From the NCBI RefSeq assembly GCF_013389595.1, contig NZ_CP058306.1, forward strand, positions 806,001 through 870,000: DNA of 64,000 bases, read 5' to 3'. Below are positions 50,202 to 59,926 of the stretch, piece by piece. Made by a program: the position numbers and the translations under genes. Position 1 is the first letter of the stretch; each line of letters opens with the position of its first letter. Source of the stretch: Flavobacterium sp. I3-2 (GTDB lineage: Bacteria > Bacteroidota > Bacteroidia > Flavobacteriales > Flavobacteriaceae). A model generated the notes under the pieces. It searched no databases and was not told the origin of the DNA. It saw only the letters and a program-made list of their open reading frames with translations.

Positions 50202-51708
50202 AAACAAAAAATTACAGCTTTTTTTATTTTTATCTGTATTTATTGTTGCTACTTGCGGATTGATTTACGAATTGGTTGCTGGAGCGCTTGCTAGTTATTT
50301 ATTAGGCGATTCGGTAAAGCAATTCTCGTTCATCATCGGAACGTATCTTTTTTCGATGGGTGTCGGTTCGTTTGTTGCAAAATTTGTAAAAAAGGATTTA
50401 ATCGACCGTTTTATCGAAATTGAACTTTTGATAGGAATCATCGGAGGATTAAGTTCGGTATTACTATTTTTACTTTTTCAGGAAGCGGCACATTTTCAAT
50501 TCATTTTATATTTCATCGTTTTTATTACCGGATGTTTAACCGGAATGGAAATTCCGATTTTAATGAACATCTTAAAGAACCGTGTAAACTTCAGAGATTT
50601 GGTTTCTGATGTTTTTACGTTTGATTACATCGGAGCATTATTAGCTTCTGTGTTGTTTCCAATTTATTTTATTCCGAAACTAGGCGTTATCGGAACTTCC
50701 TTATTTTTCGGAATCATCAATGTTTGTGTCGGAATTGCACTTTGTATTTTCTTACGAAAAGAAGTCAAAAATCCGAAATCACTTTATGTAAAAGCATTTA
50801 TAAGTTTAGCAGCGTTAATAACTGCGTCATATTATTCAAATGATATTTTAAGTTATACCGAAAAAAACCTGTATCAAAGTAACATCATTTACAAACACAG
50901 CACGCCATATCAACGCATTGTGCTTACAGAAGACCGCGGAAATTATCAGCTATTCTTGAATAACAATTTACAATTCAATACCAAAGACGAATATCGTTAT
51001 CACGATTTATTGGTTCATCCAGTAATGTCGACGGCTCCATCCGTGAAAAAAGTTTTAATATTAGGAGGCGGAGACGGTTTAGCAACTCGTGAAGTTTTAA
51101 AATACAAAGATGTTGAACAAATTACTTTAGTAGATTTAGACGAAGGAATGACCAAGTTATTCCAACAAAACGAAGTCTTGACAAAGTACAACGAAAACGC
51201 TTTAAACAACAAAAAAGTTACCATTTACAATGAAGATGCTTTTGTTTGGGTTAAAAACAACAGAGAAAAATTTGATGTGATTATTATCGATTTTCCTGAT
51301 CCATCAAATTACAGTTTAGGAAAATTATATTCGACTTATTTCTATAAATCGTTATACGAAAGTATGACTGAAAACACGGTGGTAAGCATTCAAACAACAT
51401 CGCCGTATTATGCACCAAAATCTTTTTGGTGTATTCATGAAACCATTGCGTCGATTTATCCAAACATCATTCCGTATCATACGTATGTTCCGTCTTTTGG
51501 CGAATGGGGATTTGCAATCGTTTCGCCAAACAACAGCATTAATTTCCAATTCAATAAAAGGAAGTTAAACGATTTAAAATTCTATAATCATAATTTAAAT
51601 GATTACACCGATTTTCCGGAAGATATGAAGGCAAGTGAAGTTGAAATTAACCGATTAGATAACCAATCTTTAGTACGCTATTTCGATGAAGAATGGAGCA
51701 AATTATAA
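50194..51708 (+). CDS. Membrane-embedded polyamine aminopropyltransferase (spermidine-synthase-like)
   Basis: The start is taken as ATG 50194 inside ATGGATAA, overlapping the upstream stop; a GTG at 50182 is less likely. The 504-residue product has about seven hydrophobic segments in residues 1-200, then a class I methyltransferase-like aminopropyltransferase domain: LILGGGDGLATREVLKYKDVEQITLVDLDEGM binds decarboxylated AdoMet, and IIIDFPDPSNYSLGKLYSTYF is the active-site/gatekeeper stretch. It would transfer aminopropyl to putrescine or another amine at the membrane. The fused membrane half is known in many bacterial homologues. Its substrate is supplied by speD in the same operon. Confidence 0.9.
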   Translation: MDKNKKLQLFLFLSVFIVATCGLIYELVAGALASYLLGDSVKQFSFIIGTYLFSMGVGSFVAKFVKKDLIDRFIEIELLIGIIGGLSSVLLFLLFQEAAHFQFILYFIVFITGCLTGMEIPILMNILKNRVNFRDLVSDVFTFDYIGALLASVLFPIYFIPKLGVIGTSLFFGIINVCVGIALCIFLRKEVKNPKSLYVKAFISLAALITASYYSNDILSYTEKNLYQSNIIYKHSTPYQRIVLTEDRGNYQLFLNNNLQFNTKDEYRYHDLLVHPVMSTAPSVKKVLILGGGDGLATREVLKYKDVEQITLVDLDEGMTKLFQQNEVLTKYNENALNNKKVTIYNEDAFVWVKNNREKFDVIIIDFPDPSNYSLGKLYSTYFYKSLYESMTENTVVSIQTTSPYYAPKSFWCIHETIASIYPNIIPYHTYVPSFGEWGFAIVSPNNSINFQFNKRKLNDLKFYNHNLNDYTDFPEDMKASEVEINRLDNQSLVRYFDEEWSKL

Positions 51709-53293
51709 ATGGAACCGTCGCGATTTTATTCGGACAAGTTTATTGGCTTTGGCAGCGATTCCGTTTATTCAATCGTGCACAAAATCCATTGAAAAATTCA
51801 TCTTTAAAATAACCGGAACCAATCATATTTTAGGTCATCGTTTACGAACTTCGGATTTTCCGAAACCTTCTGAAATCATTCAGGAAAACATTGTAATTGT
51901 TGGTGGTGGAATTTCTGGATTATCAGCCGCACGTTACCTTTCTAAAAACGGAATTTCTGATTTTAAACTCATCGAATTAGAAGATGAAGTTGGTGGGAAT
52001 TCGTTAGCGAGTGAAAATGCATACAGCAAATATCCGTTAGGTGCGCATTATCTTCCAATGCCAAATCTTGCGGACAAAGAATTGATTTCCTTTCTAAACG
52101 AAGAAAATATCATTACACATTTTGAAAATGAAAATCCTGTTTTCAATGAAGCTTATTTATGTTTTGACCCACACGAACGTTTGTTTATCAAAAATTATTG
52201 GCAAGAAGGAATCATACCGAAATATTCACTTTCTGAATCTGATTTGTTAGCCTTTGAGAAATTTGACCAACTGATTTCAGAACTAAAAACTGCAAAAGGA
52301 AACGATGATTTGTTTGCTTTTGATATTCCGATGCGCAAGGTTTCTCAAGATGATAATTTCACCAAACTTGATAAAATCACACTAAAAGATTGGCTTTTAG
52401 AAAACAAACTCAACAACGAACATTTAAATATTTATTTGAATTATTGTTGCAAAGATGATTACGGAATCGGGATTGATAAAGTTTCGGCTTGGGCCGGATT
52501 ACATTATTTTTGTTCAAGAAAAAACAACAATCACAATGTATTAACTTGGCCAGAAGGCAATCATTTTTTGGTAAAAAAACTATCAAAATACAGCAATGAA
52601 AAGCAACTAAATAATGAATTGGTTTACAAGATTGAAGAAAAAGAAAACAAAGTGCATCTTTCCGTTTTTGATTCTAAAAACAATACTTCCAAAACCATAA
52701 TCGCTAATAAAGCTATTGTTGCAACTCCGCAATTTGTAACTAAATATTTGATTGACGAACGTAAAGAATTCGCATCGAATTTTGAATACGCGCCTTGGTT
52801 AACCGCAACAGTTGTAGTTAAAAAAATTCCGTTAAGTGAAGGCGCTCCTTTAAGTTGGGACAATGTTATTCACAACGGATTTGGTTTGGGGTATATTTAC
52901 AACCAACACCAACATTTACATCAATACAAACCTCCATTTGTATTAACTTATTATGCAGCTTTATCTGAAAATGATTTATTAACTGAACGTAGAAATTTAT
53001 TTTCAAAGTCCGATGATTATTGGAAAAACATTATTTTATCGGATTTAGAAAAAGCTCATTACGGAATTACAGATGAAATTGAATCGATAGAAATTCATAA
53101 AAAAGGACACGGAATGATTTCTCCTTTTCCGAATTTTATCTTCTCAGAAAAATTGAAACAAGCTTCAAAAAACACTAAAAATTTATATTTTGCTCATAGC
53201 GATTTAAGCGGAATTTCGATTTTTGAAGAAGCTTTTCATCAAGGAATCAACGCAGCCAAAAAACTAATAGATGACACAACCTTGGATACATAA
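51686..53293 (+). CDS. Tat-exported FAD-dependent oxidoreductase, amine-oxidase-like
   Basis: This 535-residue protein has the twin-arginine signal WNRRDFIRTSLLALAAIPFIQSC with a lipobox, indicating export in folded, cofactor-loaded form. The FAD-binding GGGISGLSAARYLSKNGI and IELEDEVGGNS motifs follow at residues 70-110, and DLSGISIFEEAFHQG at the C-terminus is the second flavin-binding strand of the flavin amine-oxidase/NAD(P)-binding family. Substrate could be a polyamine or an amine-containing envelope component. It overlaps the aminopropyltransferase gene by 23 bases, so it is tightly co-expressed. No catalytic lysine can be assigned with certainty. Confidence 0.83.
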   Translation: MKNGANYKWNRRDFIRTSLLALAAIPFIQSCTKSIEKFIFKITGTNHILGHRLRTSDFPKPSEIIQENIVIVGGGISGLSAARYLSKNGISDFKLIELEDEVGGNSLASENAYSKYPLGAHYLPMPNLADKELISFLNEENIITHFENENPVFNEAYLCFDPHERLFIKNYWQEGIIPKYSLSESDLLAFEKFDQLISELKTAKGNDDLFAFDIPMRKVSQDDNFTKLDKITLKDWLLENKLNNEHLNIYLNYCCKDDYGIGIDKVSAWAGLHYFCSRKNNNHNVLTWPEGNHFLVKKLSKYSNEKQLNNELVYKIEEKENKVHLSVFDSKNNTSKTIIANKAIVATPQFVTKYLIDERKEFASNFEYAPWLTATVVVKKIPLSEGAPLSWDNVIHNGFGLGYIYNQHQHLHQYKPPFVLTYYAALSENDLLTERRNLFSKSDDYWKNIILSDLEKAHYGITDEIESIEIHKKGHGMISPFPNFIFSEKLKQASKNTKNLYFAHSDLSGISIFEEAFHQGINAAKKLIDDTTLDT

Positions 53294-54296
53294 AAAAAAG
53301 ACCGATTTACTTTTTATACTATCTCCGCCTTTTATAATTGCGCTAATCGTAGTTTTATTTCAGAAGGAAATCACACATATTCAAAATCAATTTTCGTTTT
53401 TAACTTGGTTGATTTTAATTGTATGTATTGATGTAGCTCATGTATATTCATCGATTTTTAAAACATATTTGGTTCCGTCAGAATTTAACAAAAACAAAAA
53501 ACTGTATTTAGGCATTCCGGCGGTTTGTTTCGTGGTTGGAACCATTGCCTTTTTAATCGGAAAAGATTTCTTTTGGTCGTTGTTGGCTTACATTGCCGTT
53601 TTTCATTTCATCCGACAGCAATACGGTTTTATGCGTTTGTATGCAAGAAACGAAATCAAGACAAAGTTCACGGTTCTATTCGATAAAATCGTGATTTACA
53701 ACGCAACGGTTTACCCGATGTTATTTTGGTTTTTAAGTCCAGACAGAAACTTTACTTGGTTTGTTAAAGATGAATTTCTACAAGCTTCACATCCACAAAT
53801 TCTGAGTTATTTAAACGTTGTTTATTTCATTATTTTCGGATGTTACATCATTCAACAACTTTGCAAATTCATAAAAACAAAAAGTATTAACGAACCCAAA
53901 ACTTTATTGATTTTAGGAACGTACATTTCGTGGTATTTAAGCATTGTGTATTACAACAACGAACTCATTTTCACGGCTTTTAATGTGATTTCTCACGGAA
54001 TTCCGTATATGGCTTTGGTTTATTTTAGAGAAGTAGAAAATGCACCAAGTAAAAAATTCAGCTTTAAATTCTCAAATTTCGCAGGAAAGCTATTCGGTTT
54101 TATTTTTGTTCTTTTATTGTTGGCTGTTTTCGAAGAATTTATTTGGGAAATTACCGTTTGGGAAGAACACATTCAATTGAATCAATCTTTTTATATTCCA
54201 GATTTTTGGCAGTTTTTATGGGTTCCGCTGTTAGCATTACCTCAATTTACACATTATGTTTTAGATGGTTTTATCTGGAAAAATAAAGCTTCCTAA
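53271..54296 (+). CDS. Polytopic membrane protein with conserved histidines, operon end
   Basis: This 341-residue protein has eight or nine hydrophobic segments. Histidines occur in conserved-looking membrane contexts: DVAHVYSS, AVFHFIRQQYGF, VISHGIPYM and PQFTHYVLDGFIW, which suggests a metal- or heme-binding membrane enzyme, but I recognise no named family. It overlaps the FAD oxidoreductase gene by 23 bases and ends the operon, so it may be the electron partner of that enzyme or a modifying enzyme of the membrane (inference). Confidence 0.72.
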   Translation: MTQPWIHKKKTDLLFILSPPFIIALIVVLFQKEITHIQNQFSFLTWLILIVCIDVAHVYSSIFKTYLVPSEFNKNKKLYLGIPAVCFVVGTIAFLIGKDFFWSLLAYIAVFHFIRQQYGFMRLYARNEIKTKFTVLFDKIVIYNATVYPMLFWFLSPDRNFTWFVKDEFLQASHPQILSYLNVVYFIIFGCYIIQQLCKFIKTKSINEPKTLLILGTYISWYLSIVYYNNELIFTAFNVISHGIPYMALVYFREVENAPSKKFSFKFSNFAGKLFGFIFVLLLLAVFEEFIWEITVWEEHIQLNQSFYIPDFWQFLWVPLLALPQFTHYVLDGFIWKNKAS

Positions 54297-54338
54297 TCAA
54301 AAACTATTAAAGATTTTTTTATTCTGTAAATTTCAATA

Positions 54339-54848
54339 TTAGTAATACAAATAAGGACTTAAATATTCTCCAGATTCAATTAACTTATCTCGAATATTTA
54401 CAGATTCTTGATTAATATTCCAAGGTTTAGAAACACGATACATTTCATGTTTTTTTACACCTAAAGTATCAAATAAATAAAGAGTGTCGCGATTAATTAT
54501 TTTCACAACAAAAGCTTCATCACAATTCATCTTTATAGTTGAATCATTCAACATCTCCCACCTATTACATTTTCCTGTAACATTCACCTTGGGTCCAATT
54601 CTACGAGCATATCTATCTTTCATACCCAAATTAAAAACGTCACAAATCAAGTCTTTATGAAACAAAAAACTAATAGTTCTTTCAAAATATGATGAATCAT
54701 CATCGATAACCTGCAACTCCATAATTGGCATATCCCACATAGAAATACTATCATTTGTAAGATATTCATGTAAAATTTTCTTTTTATGACAACTAGAAAA
54801 AAGCAGAAGTGAAAATATAAATCCTAGAAATAACAAATAAGACTTCAT
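54339..54848 (-). CDS. Lipoprotein of unknown function
   Basis: The start is set at 54848 (MKSYLLFLGFIFSLLLFSSC), two residues inside the longest frame, giving a lipobox at about residue 20. The mature part of 150 residues is mainly beta (MWDMPIMELQVIDDDSSYFER, NCDEAFVVKIINRDTLYLF) and shows no known motif. It is convergent with the polyamine operon and monocistronic. Likely anchored in a membrane facing the periplasm. Confidence 0.7.
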   Translation of the reverse strand: MKSYLLFLGFIFSLLLFSSCHKKKILHEYLTNDSISMWDMPIMELQVIDDDSSYFERTISFLFHKDLICDVFNLGMKDRYARRIGPKVNVTGKCNRWEMLNDSTIKMNCDEAFVVKIINRDTLYLFDTLGVKKHEMYRVSKPWNINQESVNIRDKLIESGEYLSPYLYY

Positions 54849-54883
54849 AAACATTAAATAAATTTCAATATAACAATTATAAC

Positions 54884-54917
54884 AAAAAAACCGCTCATAA
54901 AAAATGAACGGTTTTAA
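54884..54917 (-). terminator. Intrinsic terminator after lepA
   Basis: On the minus strand AAAACCGTTCAT and ATGAGCGGTTTT pair except for one mismatch; T-run follows. Confidence 0.75.
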
Positions 54918-54937
54918 AATATATATCTCACGAATAA

Positions 54938-56734
54938 TTAATCGTTTAATTTAAGTACAGCCATAAATGCTTCTTGCGGAATTTCAACATTTCCTACTTG
55001 ACGCATACGCTTTTTACCTTTTTTCTGTTTTTCAAGTAATTTACGCTTACGAGAAATATCTCCTCCGTAACATTTTGCAGTAACGTCTTTACGTAAAGCT
55101 TTGATCGTTTCACGAGCAATTACTTTTACTCCAATTGCAGCCTGAATTGGAATATCAAACTGTTGACGTGGGATTAATTCTTTTAATTTCTCACACATCT
55201 TTTTACCAATGTGATATGCACTACTTTCGTGAATTAACGCAGATAAAGCATCTACATTTTGCCCGTTTAATAAAACATCCAAACGAACTAGTTTAGAAGT
55301 ACGCATTCCAATTGGGTGGTAATCAAACGAAGCATAACCTTTAGAAACCGTTTTTAAACGATCGTAGAAATCGAATACAATTTCAGCTAAAGGCATATCA
55401 AAATTTAATTCCACACGCTCTGGCGTTAAATACGTTTGATTGGTAATAACTCCACGTTTTTCGATACATAAACTCATTACGTTTCCAACAAAGTCAGATT
55501 TTGTAATGATGGTAGCTTTGATATAAGGTTCCTCAACGCGATCTAATTTTGATGGTTCAGGTAAATCAGATGGGTTATTAACTACTAAAGCTGTATCTGG
55601 CTCTTTCTTTGTGTACGCCAAATACGAAACGTTTGGTACGGTAGTAATAACCGTCATATTAAACTCACGCTCTAAACGCTCTTGAATAATTTCCATGTGT
55701 AGCATTCCTAAGAATCCACAACGGAAACCAAATCCTAAAGCTGCCGAACTTTCAGCCTGGAAAACTAACGACGCATCGTTTAACTGAAGTTTCTCCATCG
55801 AAGCACGTAAATCTTCGTAATCTTCTGTATCAACTGGATAAATACCAGCAAATACCATTGGTTTTACATCTTCAAAACCAGAAATCATATTGGTAGTTGG
55901 CACAACCGCATCTGTAATCGTATCACCAACTTTTACTTCTTTTGCTTCTTTAATCCCAGAAATTAAATAACCAACATCACCAGCAGAAATCACTTGTTTT
56001 GGAACCTGATTTAATTTCAAAGTACCAATTTCATCAGCGAAATACTCATGGTCTGTTGCCATAAATTTAATTTTCTGACCTTTTTTGATTTGTCCGTTGA
56101 TTACACGGAAAATAACCTCAACACCACGGAATGGATTATAAACCGAGTCGAAAATCAAAGCTTGCAACGGCTCGTCCGGATTACCTTTTGGTGCTGGTAC
56201 ACGCTCCACAATAGCTTCCAAAATTTTATCGACACCAAAACCTGTTTTACCAGAAGCATGAATAATATCTTCAAGTTTACAACCTAATAAGTCAACAATA
56301 TCATCGCTAACCTCTTCTGGGTTTGCCGATGGTAAATCTACTTTATTTAAAACCGGAATAATTTCCAAGTCGTTTTCTAAAGCTAAATATAAGTTCGAAA
56401 TAGTTTGCGCCTGAATACTTTGAGCCGCATCCACAATTAACAAAGCTCCTTCACAAGCAGCGATAGAACGCGAAACCTCGTACGAGAAATCTACGTGACC
56501 TGGAGTATCAATCAGGTTCAGAATATAATCTTCGCCTTTGTATTTATATTCCATTTGGATGGCGTGCGATTTAATGGTAATTCCACGTTCACGCTCTAAA
56601 TCCATACTATCTAAAAGCTGTGCTTGCGCTTCACGAGCAGTAACAGTTTGCGTAGCATCTAAAAGTCTATCGGCCAAGGTACTTTTCCCGTGGTCAATGT
56701 GCGCAATAATACAAAAATTACGTATTTTTTTCAT
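54938..56734 (-). CDS. lepA: Elongation factor 4 (back-translocating GTPase LepA)
   Basis: The start is placed at 56734 ([25 protein letters not shown]), which matches the usual LepA beginning; an ATG two codons earlier is also open. The 598-residue product has the GTPase motifs [17 protein letters not shown] and NKVDLP, the EF-G-like domains II, III and V, and the LepA-specific C-terminal domain ending [20 protein letters not shown]. It binds the ribosome and affects initiation or stalled elongation, and is usually dispensable under good growth. Length is normal. Confidence 0.97.
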   Translation of the reverse strand: MKKIRNFCIIAHIDHGKSTLADRLLDATQTVTAREAQAQLLDSMDLERERGITIKSHAIQMEYKYKGEDYILNLIDTPGHVDFSYEVSRSIAACEGALLIVDAAQSIQAQTISNLYLALENDLEIIPVLNKVDLPSANPEEVSDDIVDLLGCKLEDIIHASGKTGFGVDKILEAIVERVPAPKGNPDEPLQALIFDSVYNPFRGVEVIFRVINGQIKKGQKIKFMATDHEYFADEIGTLKLNQVPKQVISAGDVGYLISGIKEAKEVKVGDTITDAVVPTTNMISGFEDVKPMVFAGIYPVDTEDYEDLRASMEKLQLNDASLVFQAESSAALGFGFRCGFLGMLHMEIIQERLEREFNMTVITTVPNVSYLAYTKKEPDTALVVNNPSDLPEPSKLDRVEEPYIKATIITKSDFVGNVMSLCIEKRGVITNQTYLTPERVELNFDMPLAEIVFDFYDRLKTVSKGYASFDYHPIGMRTSKLVRLDVLLNGQNVDALSALIHESSAYHIGKKMCEKLKELIPRQQFDIPIQAAIGVKVIARETIKALRKDVTAKCYGGDISRKRKLLEKQKKGKKRMRQVGNVEIPQEAFMAVLKLND

Positions 56735-56754
56735 CTTCAAATATATCAGTTTTT

Positions 56755-56849
56755 GTGCGTTCCCTTTCAGGTCGGGCTATCCGTTGCAAGTCCTCACTCG
56801 TCGTAAACTCCTCATTGTGGGCTTTTCACTACTATCCCTAACGCGATGC
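56755..56849 (-). repeat. Divergent relative of the Flavo-1-like repeat family
   Basis: The minus strand reads GCGTTAGGGATAGTAG, AAAAGCCCACAATG, a central GAGTTTACGACGAGTGAGG and GCAACGGATAGCCCGACC, then AAAGGGAACGC. GCGTT and AACGC can close it, and AGCCC/ATAGCCCGACC phrases resemble those of the other copies. It sits in the 278-base gap upstream of lepA together with a hairpin; the gap has no gene. Confidence 0.45.
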
Positions 56850-56942
56850 TTTAATAGAACATCTCTAATTTGCAAATATAATTTAAAGTTAGTTAGTATG
56901 ATAGCTTTTTTTATGAAGTGAGTAAATAATTTTTTGAGTAAA

Positions 56943-56975
56943 AACTCCGTCAGCGTTTTGAAGTCTGACGGAGTT
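56943..56975. repeat. Dispersed CTCCGTCAG hairpin (copy 2)
   Basis: AACTCCGTCAG and CTGACGGAGTT form an 11 bp perfect stem around an 11-base loop, followed by ATTTTTG. It lies just before the end of the T9SS gene and may act as a terminator for it in the opposite direction. Confidence 0.75.
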
Positions 56976-57018
56976 ATTTTTGATATTTACTTATCAAGTT
57001 AATGAATCAGAAAAAGTC

Positions 57019-58689
57019 TTATTTTTTCACAACCTTATAACTTCCTACTTTTCCATTTGACTGAACATTTACAATATATACCCCAGAAGACCAATTTTCA
57101 GTATTGATTTCAAAGGTTGTTTCTGACGGACTGTTTTGTTGTTGTATTTTTTGTCCTAACATATTGTATATTTCAATAGTATCGTTAGTTGAGAAACCAT
57201 CTAAATTTTCAATAACCAAATAATTTACTGTAGGGTTAGGATATACCTTTATATTTTCTAATTGAAATGTATCTGTTGATAAAGGAGTTTTATCAAATAA
57301 ACTGATTATCAAACCTCCATAATTTGAATAATTTTCAGAAGTTGTTAATGGATTTCCTTGGGTAATAAAATCTGTTGGGCTTAGATAATTATTTATATGA
57401 TCTAAAGAAATATATCCCGTATTTCTAGGAATAATCATAGCTGTAGCATCTTGCCCTTGCAATCCATAATACGTTCCATACAACAAATTTGTTCCGTTTT
57501 GAGATAAAATTTGATGATAACCATCTTTGTTAATCCCTAAACCGTTAATGTTTGTAGGGTTTTTTGTAGTTTGATATCCATCAGCTGTTACTATTCCTGT
57601 AGTTTCTTGAGTTGCACCAAATAAGATTACATCTCCACTTAAATCTAAATTAAAATTTTGTTCATCTGTATAATTGCTCCAAAGTCTTGTTCCGGTATTG
57701 GATAACTTAGTTAAAACATTTGTCTTCGGTGTCCCAAAATACGCTCCTTCTGTAGCAGTTAACCCATTACCACGATGCAACACATAAATGGCATTACCAA
57801 AAGTACGCAGTCCATGAGTAAATGGTGTACTCAAATACGTACCCCAAGCTCGAGTACCATCGGTATTAAATACGTTTACAAAAGTTTTAGACCCATTTAA
57901 ACTACCAACATTTTCTAATAAAGCCCCAGGTGTACTAAAAAAAGTAGGATTTGTCATTTCAAAACCTACTTTTTTAAACATATTTCCTACAATCACCAAT
58001 TGGTTATTTACTACATCTATATTTGATATTGCTGTACGATGATGACAAAAGAATGTTTTCCATAGTAATTGACCATTACTGTTTAATTTTGTGATAATTG
58101 GAGCTTCAAAATCAGAAGTAAAAGCTTCCGCAGCGGTAGCAGTGGTCTGAAAAGGTGCATTGGGTAAGGTTTCTGTTATAGGTAAATAGGCAATAAAATA
58201 GATATTCCCTAAAGCATCTGTTGTAGTCACTTTTTTTGCCATGCCACCTTGTTCCAAAATATCCGTATACGTACAAAAAACTAAGTCTCCGTTTACATCA
58301 AATTTTGCTAAAAAACCATTCGTTCCAGATACTACATTTTGTGTTGGATCAAAAATAGATTTATACACATTAGCTGTAGTAAAATTTTGTATTTCTGATG
58401 TCTTACCAGAGGCATAAAAATTACCTTGTATATCGCGGTGAAGTTCATAAATTATAGTCGATGTTGCTGTACCTAAGGCTGCAAATTCGATAGGTGTGGT
58501 ATTGGGTAAATTGTAATATACAATTTTATTGTCCGACGGGAAATACAAATCTGTATCGTTAACTAAATAAGAATATTCATAAATATTTGAATGAAATCTC
58601 GAATTTACCGCCCAAATGCGATCGTAACTGCTTTGTGCAAAAACAGAAAACGAGAAAAGAAGTAAAAGCAACAAGTATAATTTTTTCAT
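57019..58689 (-). CDS. T9SS type A sorting-domain protein, third paralogue (556 residues)
   Basis: The third member of the family, intact, with signal MKKLYLLLLLLFSFSVFAQ and a C-terminal T9SS domain ending GVYIVNVQSNGKVGSYKVVKK. It shares long near-identical stretches with the tandem pair 17 kb away and carries the same upstream non-coding flank and Flavo-1-like repeat, so a segment of at least 1.85 kb was duplicated. It differs in a few short blocks, for example YQTTKNPTN against YQVTKNPTN. Function unknown; beta-propeller-like surface or secreted protein. Confidence 0.87.
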   Translation of the reverse strand: MKKLYLLLLLLFSFSVFAQSSYDRIWAVNSRFHSNIYEYSYLVNDTDLYFPSDNKIVYYNLPNTTPIEFAALGTATSTIIYELHRDIQGNFYASGKTSEIQNFTTANVYKSIFDPTQNVVSGTNGFLAKFDVNGDLVFCTYTDILEQGGMAKKVTTTDALGNIYFIAYLPITETLPNAPFQTTATAAEAFTSDFEAPIITKLNSNGQLLWKTFFCHHRTAISNIDVVNNQLVIVGNMFKKVGFEMTNPTFFSTPGALLENVGSLNGSKTFVNVFNTDGTRAWGTYLSTPFTHGLRTFGNAIYVLHRGNGLTATEGAYFGTPKTNVLTKLSNTGTRLWSNYTDEQNFNLDLSGDVILFGATQETTGIVTADGYQTTKNPTNINGLGINKDGYHQILSQNGTNLLYGTYYGLQGQDATAMIIPRNTGYISLDHINNYLSPTDFITQGNPLTTSENYSNYGGLIISLFDKTPLSTDTFQLENIKVYPNPTVNYLVIENLDGFSTNDTIEIYNMLGQKIQQQNSPSETTFEINTENWSSGVYIVNVQSNGKVGSYKVVKK

Positions 58690-58781
58690 AAAAAAAATAG
58701 ATTTACAATAATAAAATTACATACATCATAAACTTACAAAAAATATTTAACCAAAAGACAACAATGTAACTAAATTACGCC

Positions 58782-58855
58782 TTTTTAGCCCAGATTGCAG
58801 CGGCATCCTTTTATGTAACGTAGTGAAATAAAAGATATAGCGGAAAGCTGGAAAA
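58782..58855 (+). repeat. Dispersed palindromic repeat, Flavo-1-like (copy 3, 3' truncated)
   Basis: TTTTTAGCCCAGATTGCAGCGG, ATCCTTTTATG, TAACGTAGTGAAATAAAAGAT and AGCGGAAAGCTGGAAA; the usual AGCTTC end is missing. The 305-base gap 58690-58994 holds this repeat, the upstream flank shared with copy 2, and an AT-rich promoter region for the next gene; no ORF worth listing is present. Confidence 0.6.
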
Positions 58856-59000
58856 ATTTGACCTAATAATAAAAATAAATCTTATATTGAAATTACTTGT
58901 AAACTCACAAAAATAAACAAAACACTTATAATCAATATTTTTTCACTAACTTGTAGTATTATATTAGATTTTTTTGATTTAACTATTAAATATATTGATT

Positions 59001-59717
59001 ATGAAAAAAATACATTTTATTACATTTTATTTAATTTGTACAAGTGCAATAGCACAAAATTTTGAACCTGTATATAAACAAATGCCGACAATATCTGCTG
59101 AAAAATTTACTCCCGTAACACAAGATAGAGGCTTTGTACTTATTGGCAACCCGACAAGCACCTCTGACCTACCTCCAGCAACAATTGGCAAGCCTTACAT
59201 TAATGAAGACTTCATTGAAGCAAGAGTTAACAATGGCGAAAAATTATTTAGGTTAAGATATAACAATCATGAAGATGTTATAGAATACGAAAAGTCCAAA
59301 AACGAAATACTTTTTCTAAACAAAGAAGCAAATACTTTAATAGAATTTACAAACGGGAAAAAATTATACCTAAAAGATGTCAAATATGGAAAAAAAACAG
59401 AAAATGGTTACTTCGAAAACGTAATTAAAGGTAATAATGTTTCTATTTTTAAAAATCAAAAAATCACATATTCAGAAGGAAATAAAAAAAGCAATGGATA
59501 CTCACAAACTTCGCAACCAGAATACAAACCTGAAAAAGAAAAATTATATATTGAAATTGATGAAATTTTATATCCATTTGAATCCCCAAAAGATATTATT
59601 AAACTATTACCAAATCAAGAAAAAGATTTAAAAAAATATTTAAAAGAAAATAAAATCAGCTTAGAATCAATAACTGACATGAAAAAACTTATAGTTTTTA
59701 TCGATGGTATTTATTAG
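59001..59717 (+). CDS. Exported protein of unknown function
   Basis: The start is set at 59001 because MKKIHFITFYLICTSAIAQ is a signal peptide; an ATG two codons earlier also fits. The mature region of about 215 residues contains several charged patches (KPEKEKLYIEIDEIL, then YQI.KKDLKKYLKENKISLESI) and no recognised fold. Possibly surface-associated. It stands alone between the third T9SS copy and an OsmC gene. Confidence 0.6.
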   Translation: MKKIHFITFYLICTSAIAQNFEPVYKQMPTISAEKFTPVTQDRGFVLIGNPTSTSDLPPATIGKPYINEDFIEARVNNGEKLFRLRYNNHEDVIEYEKSKNEILFLNKEANTLIEFTNGKKLYLKDVKYGKKTENGYFENVIKGNNVSIFKNQKITYSEGNKKSNGYSQTSQPEYKPEKEKLYIEIDEILYPFESPKDIIKLLPNQEKDLKKYLKENKISLESITDMKKLIVFIDGIY

Positions 59718-59741
59718 TGTATTAACAACTTAAAAAACAAT

Positions 59742-59776
59742 AAACTCCATCAGAGTTTTGAACTCTGACGGAGTTT
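59742..59776. repeat. Dispersed CTCCGTCAG hairpin (copy 3), terminator-like
   Basis: AAACTCCATCAGAGTT pairs with AACTCTGACGGAGTTT, 16 bp with one mismatch and a 3-base loop, followed by AATATTTT. It probably ends the preceding gene. Confidence 0.75.
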
Positions 59777-59817
59777 AATATTTTAAAACCAACAAAACGA
59801 TTTGTTTGCAGGGTTTG

Positions 59818-59895
59818 TCTTTTGGCCCAGATTGTAGCGGCATCCTTTTGCTTTTTATAAAAAGCAAAAGATATAGCGTTAAGCTGGAATCGCTT
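59818..59895 (+). repeat. Dispersed palindromic repeat, Flavo-1-like (copy 4)
   Basis: TTTGGCCCAGATTGTAGCGG, ATCCTTTTGC, TTTTTATAAAAAGCAAAAGATATAGCG, then TTAAGCTGGAATCGCTTC. The central hairpin CTTTTGCTTTTTATAAAAAGCAAAAG is perfect. Confidence 0.65.
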
Positions 59896-59926
59896 CAAAT
59901 AGTCGAAAGTCGAAAACTTTTAGAAC

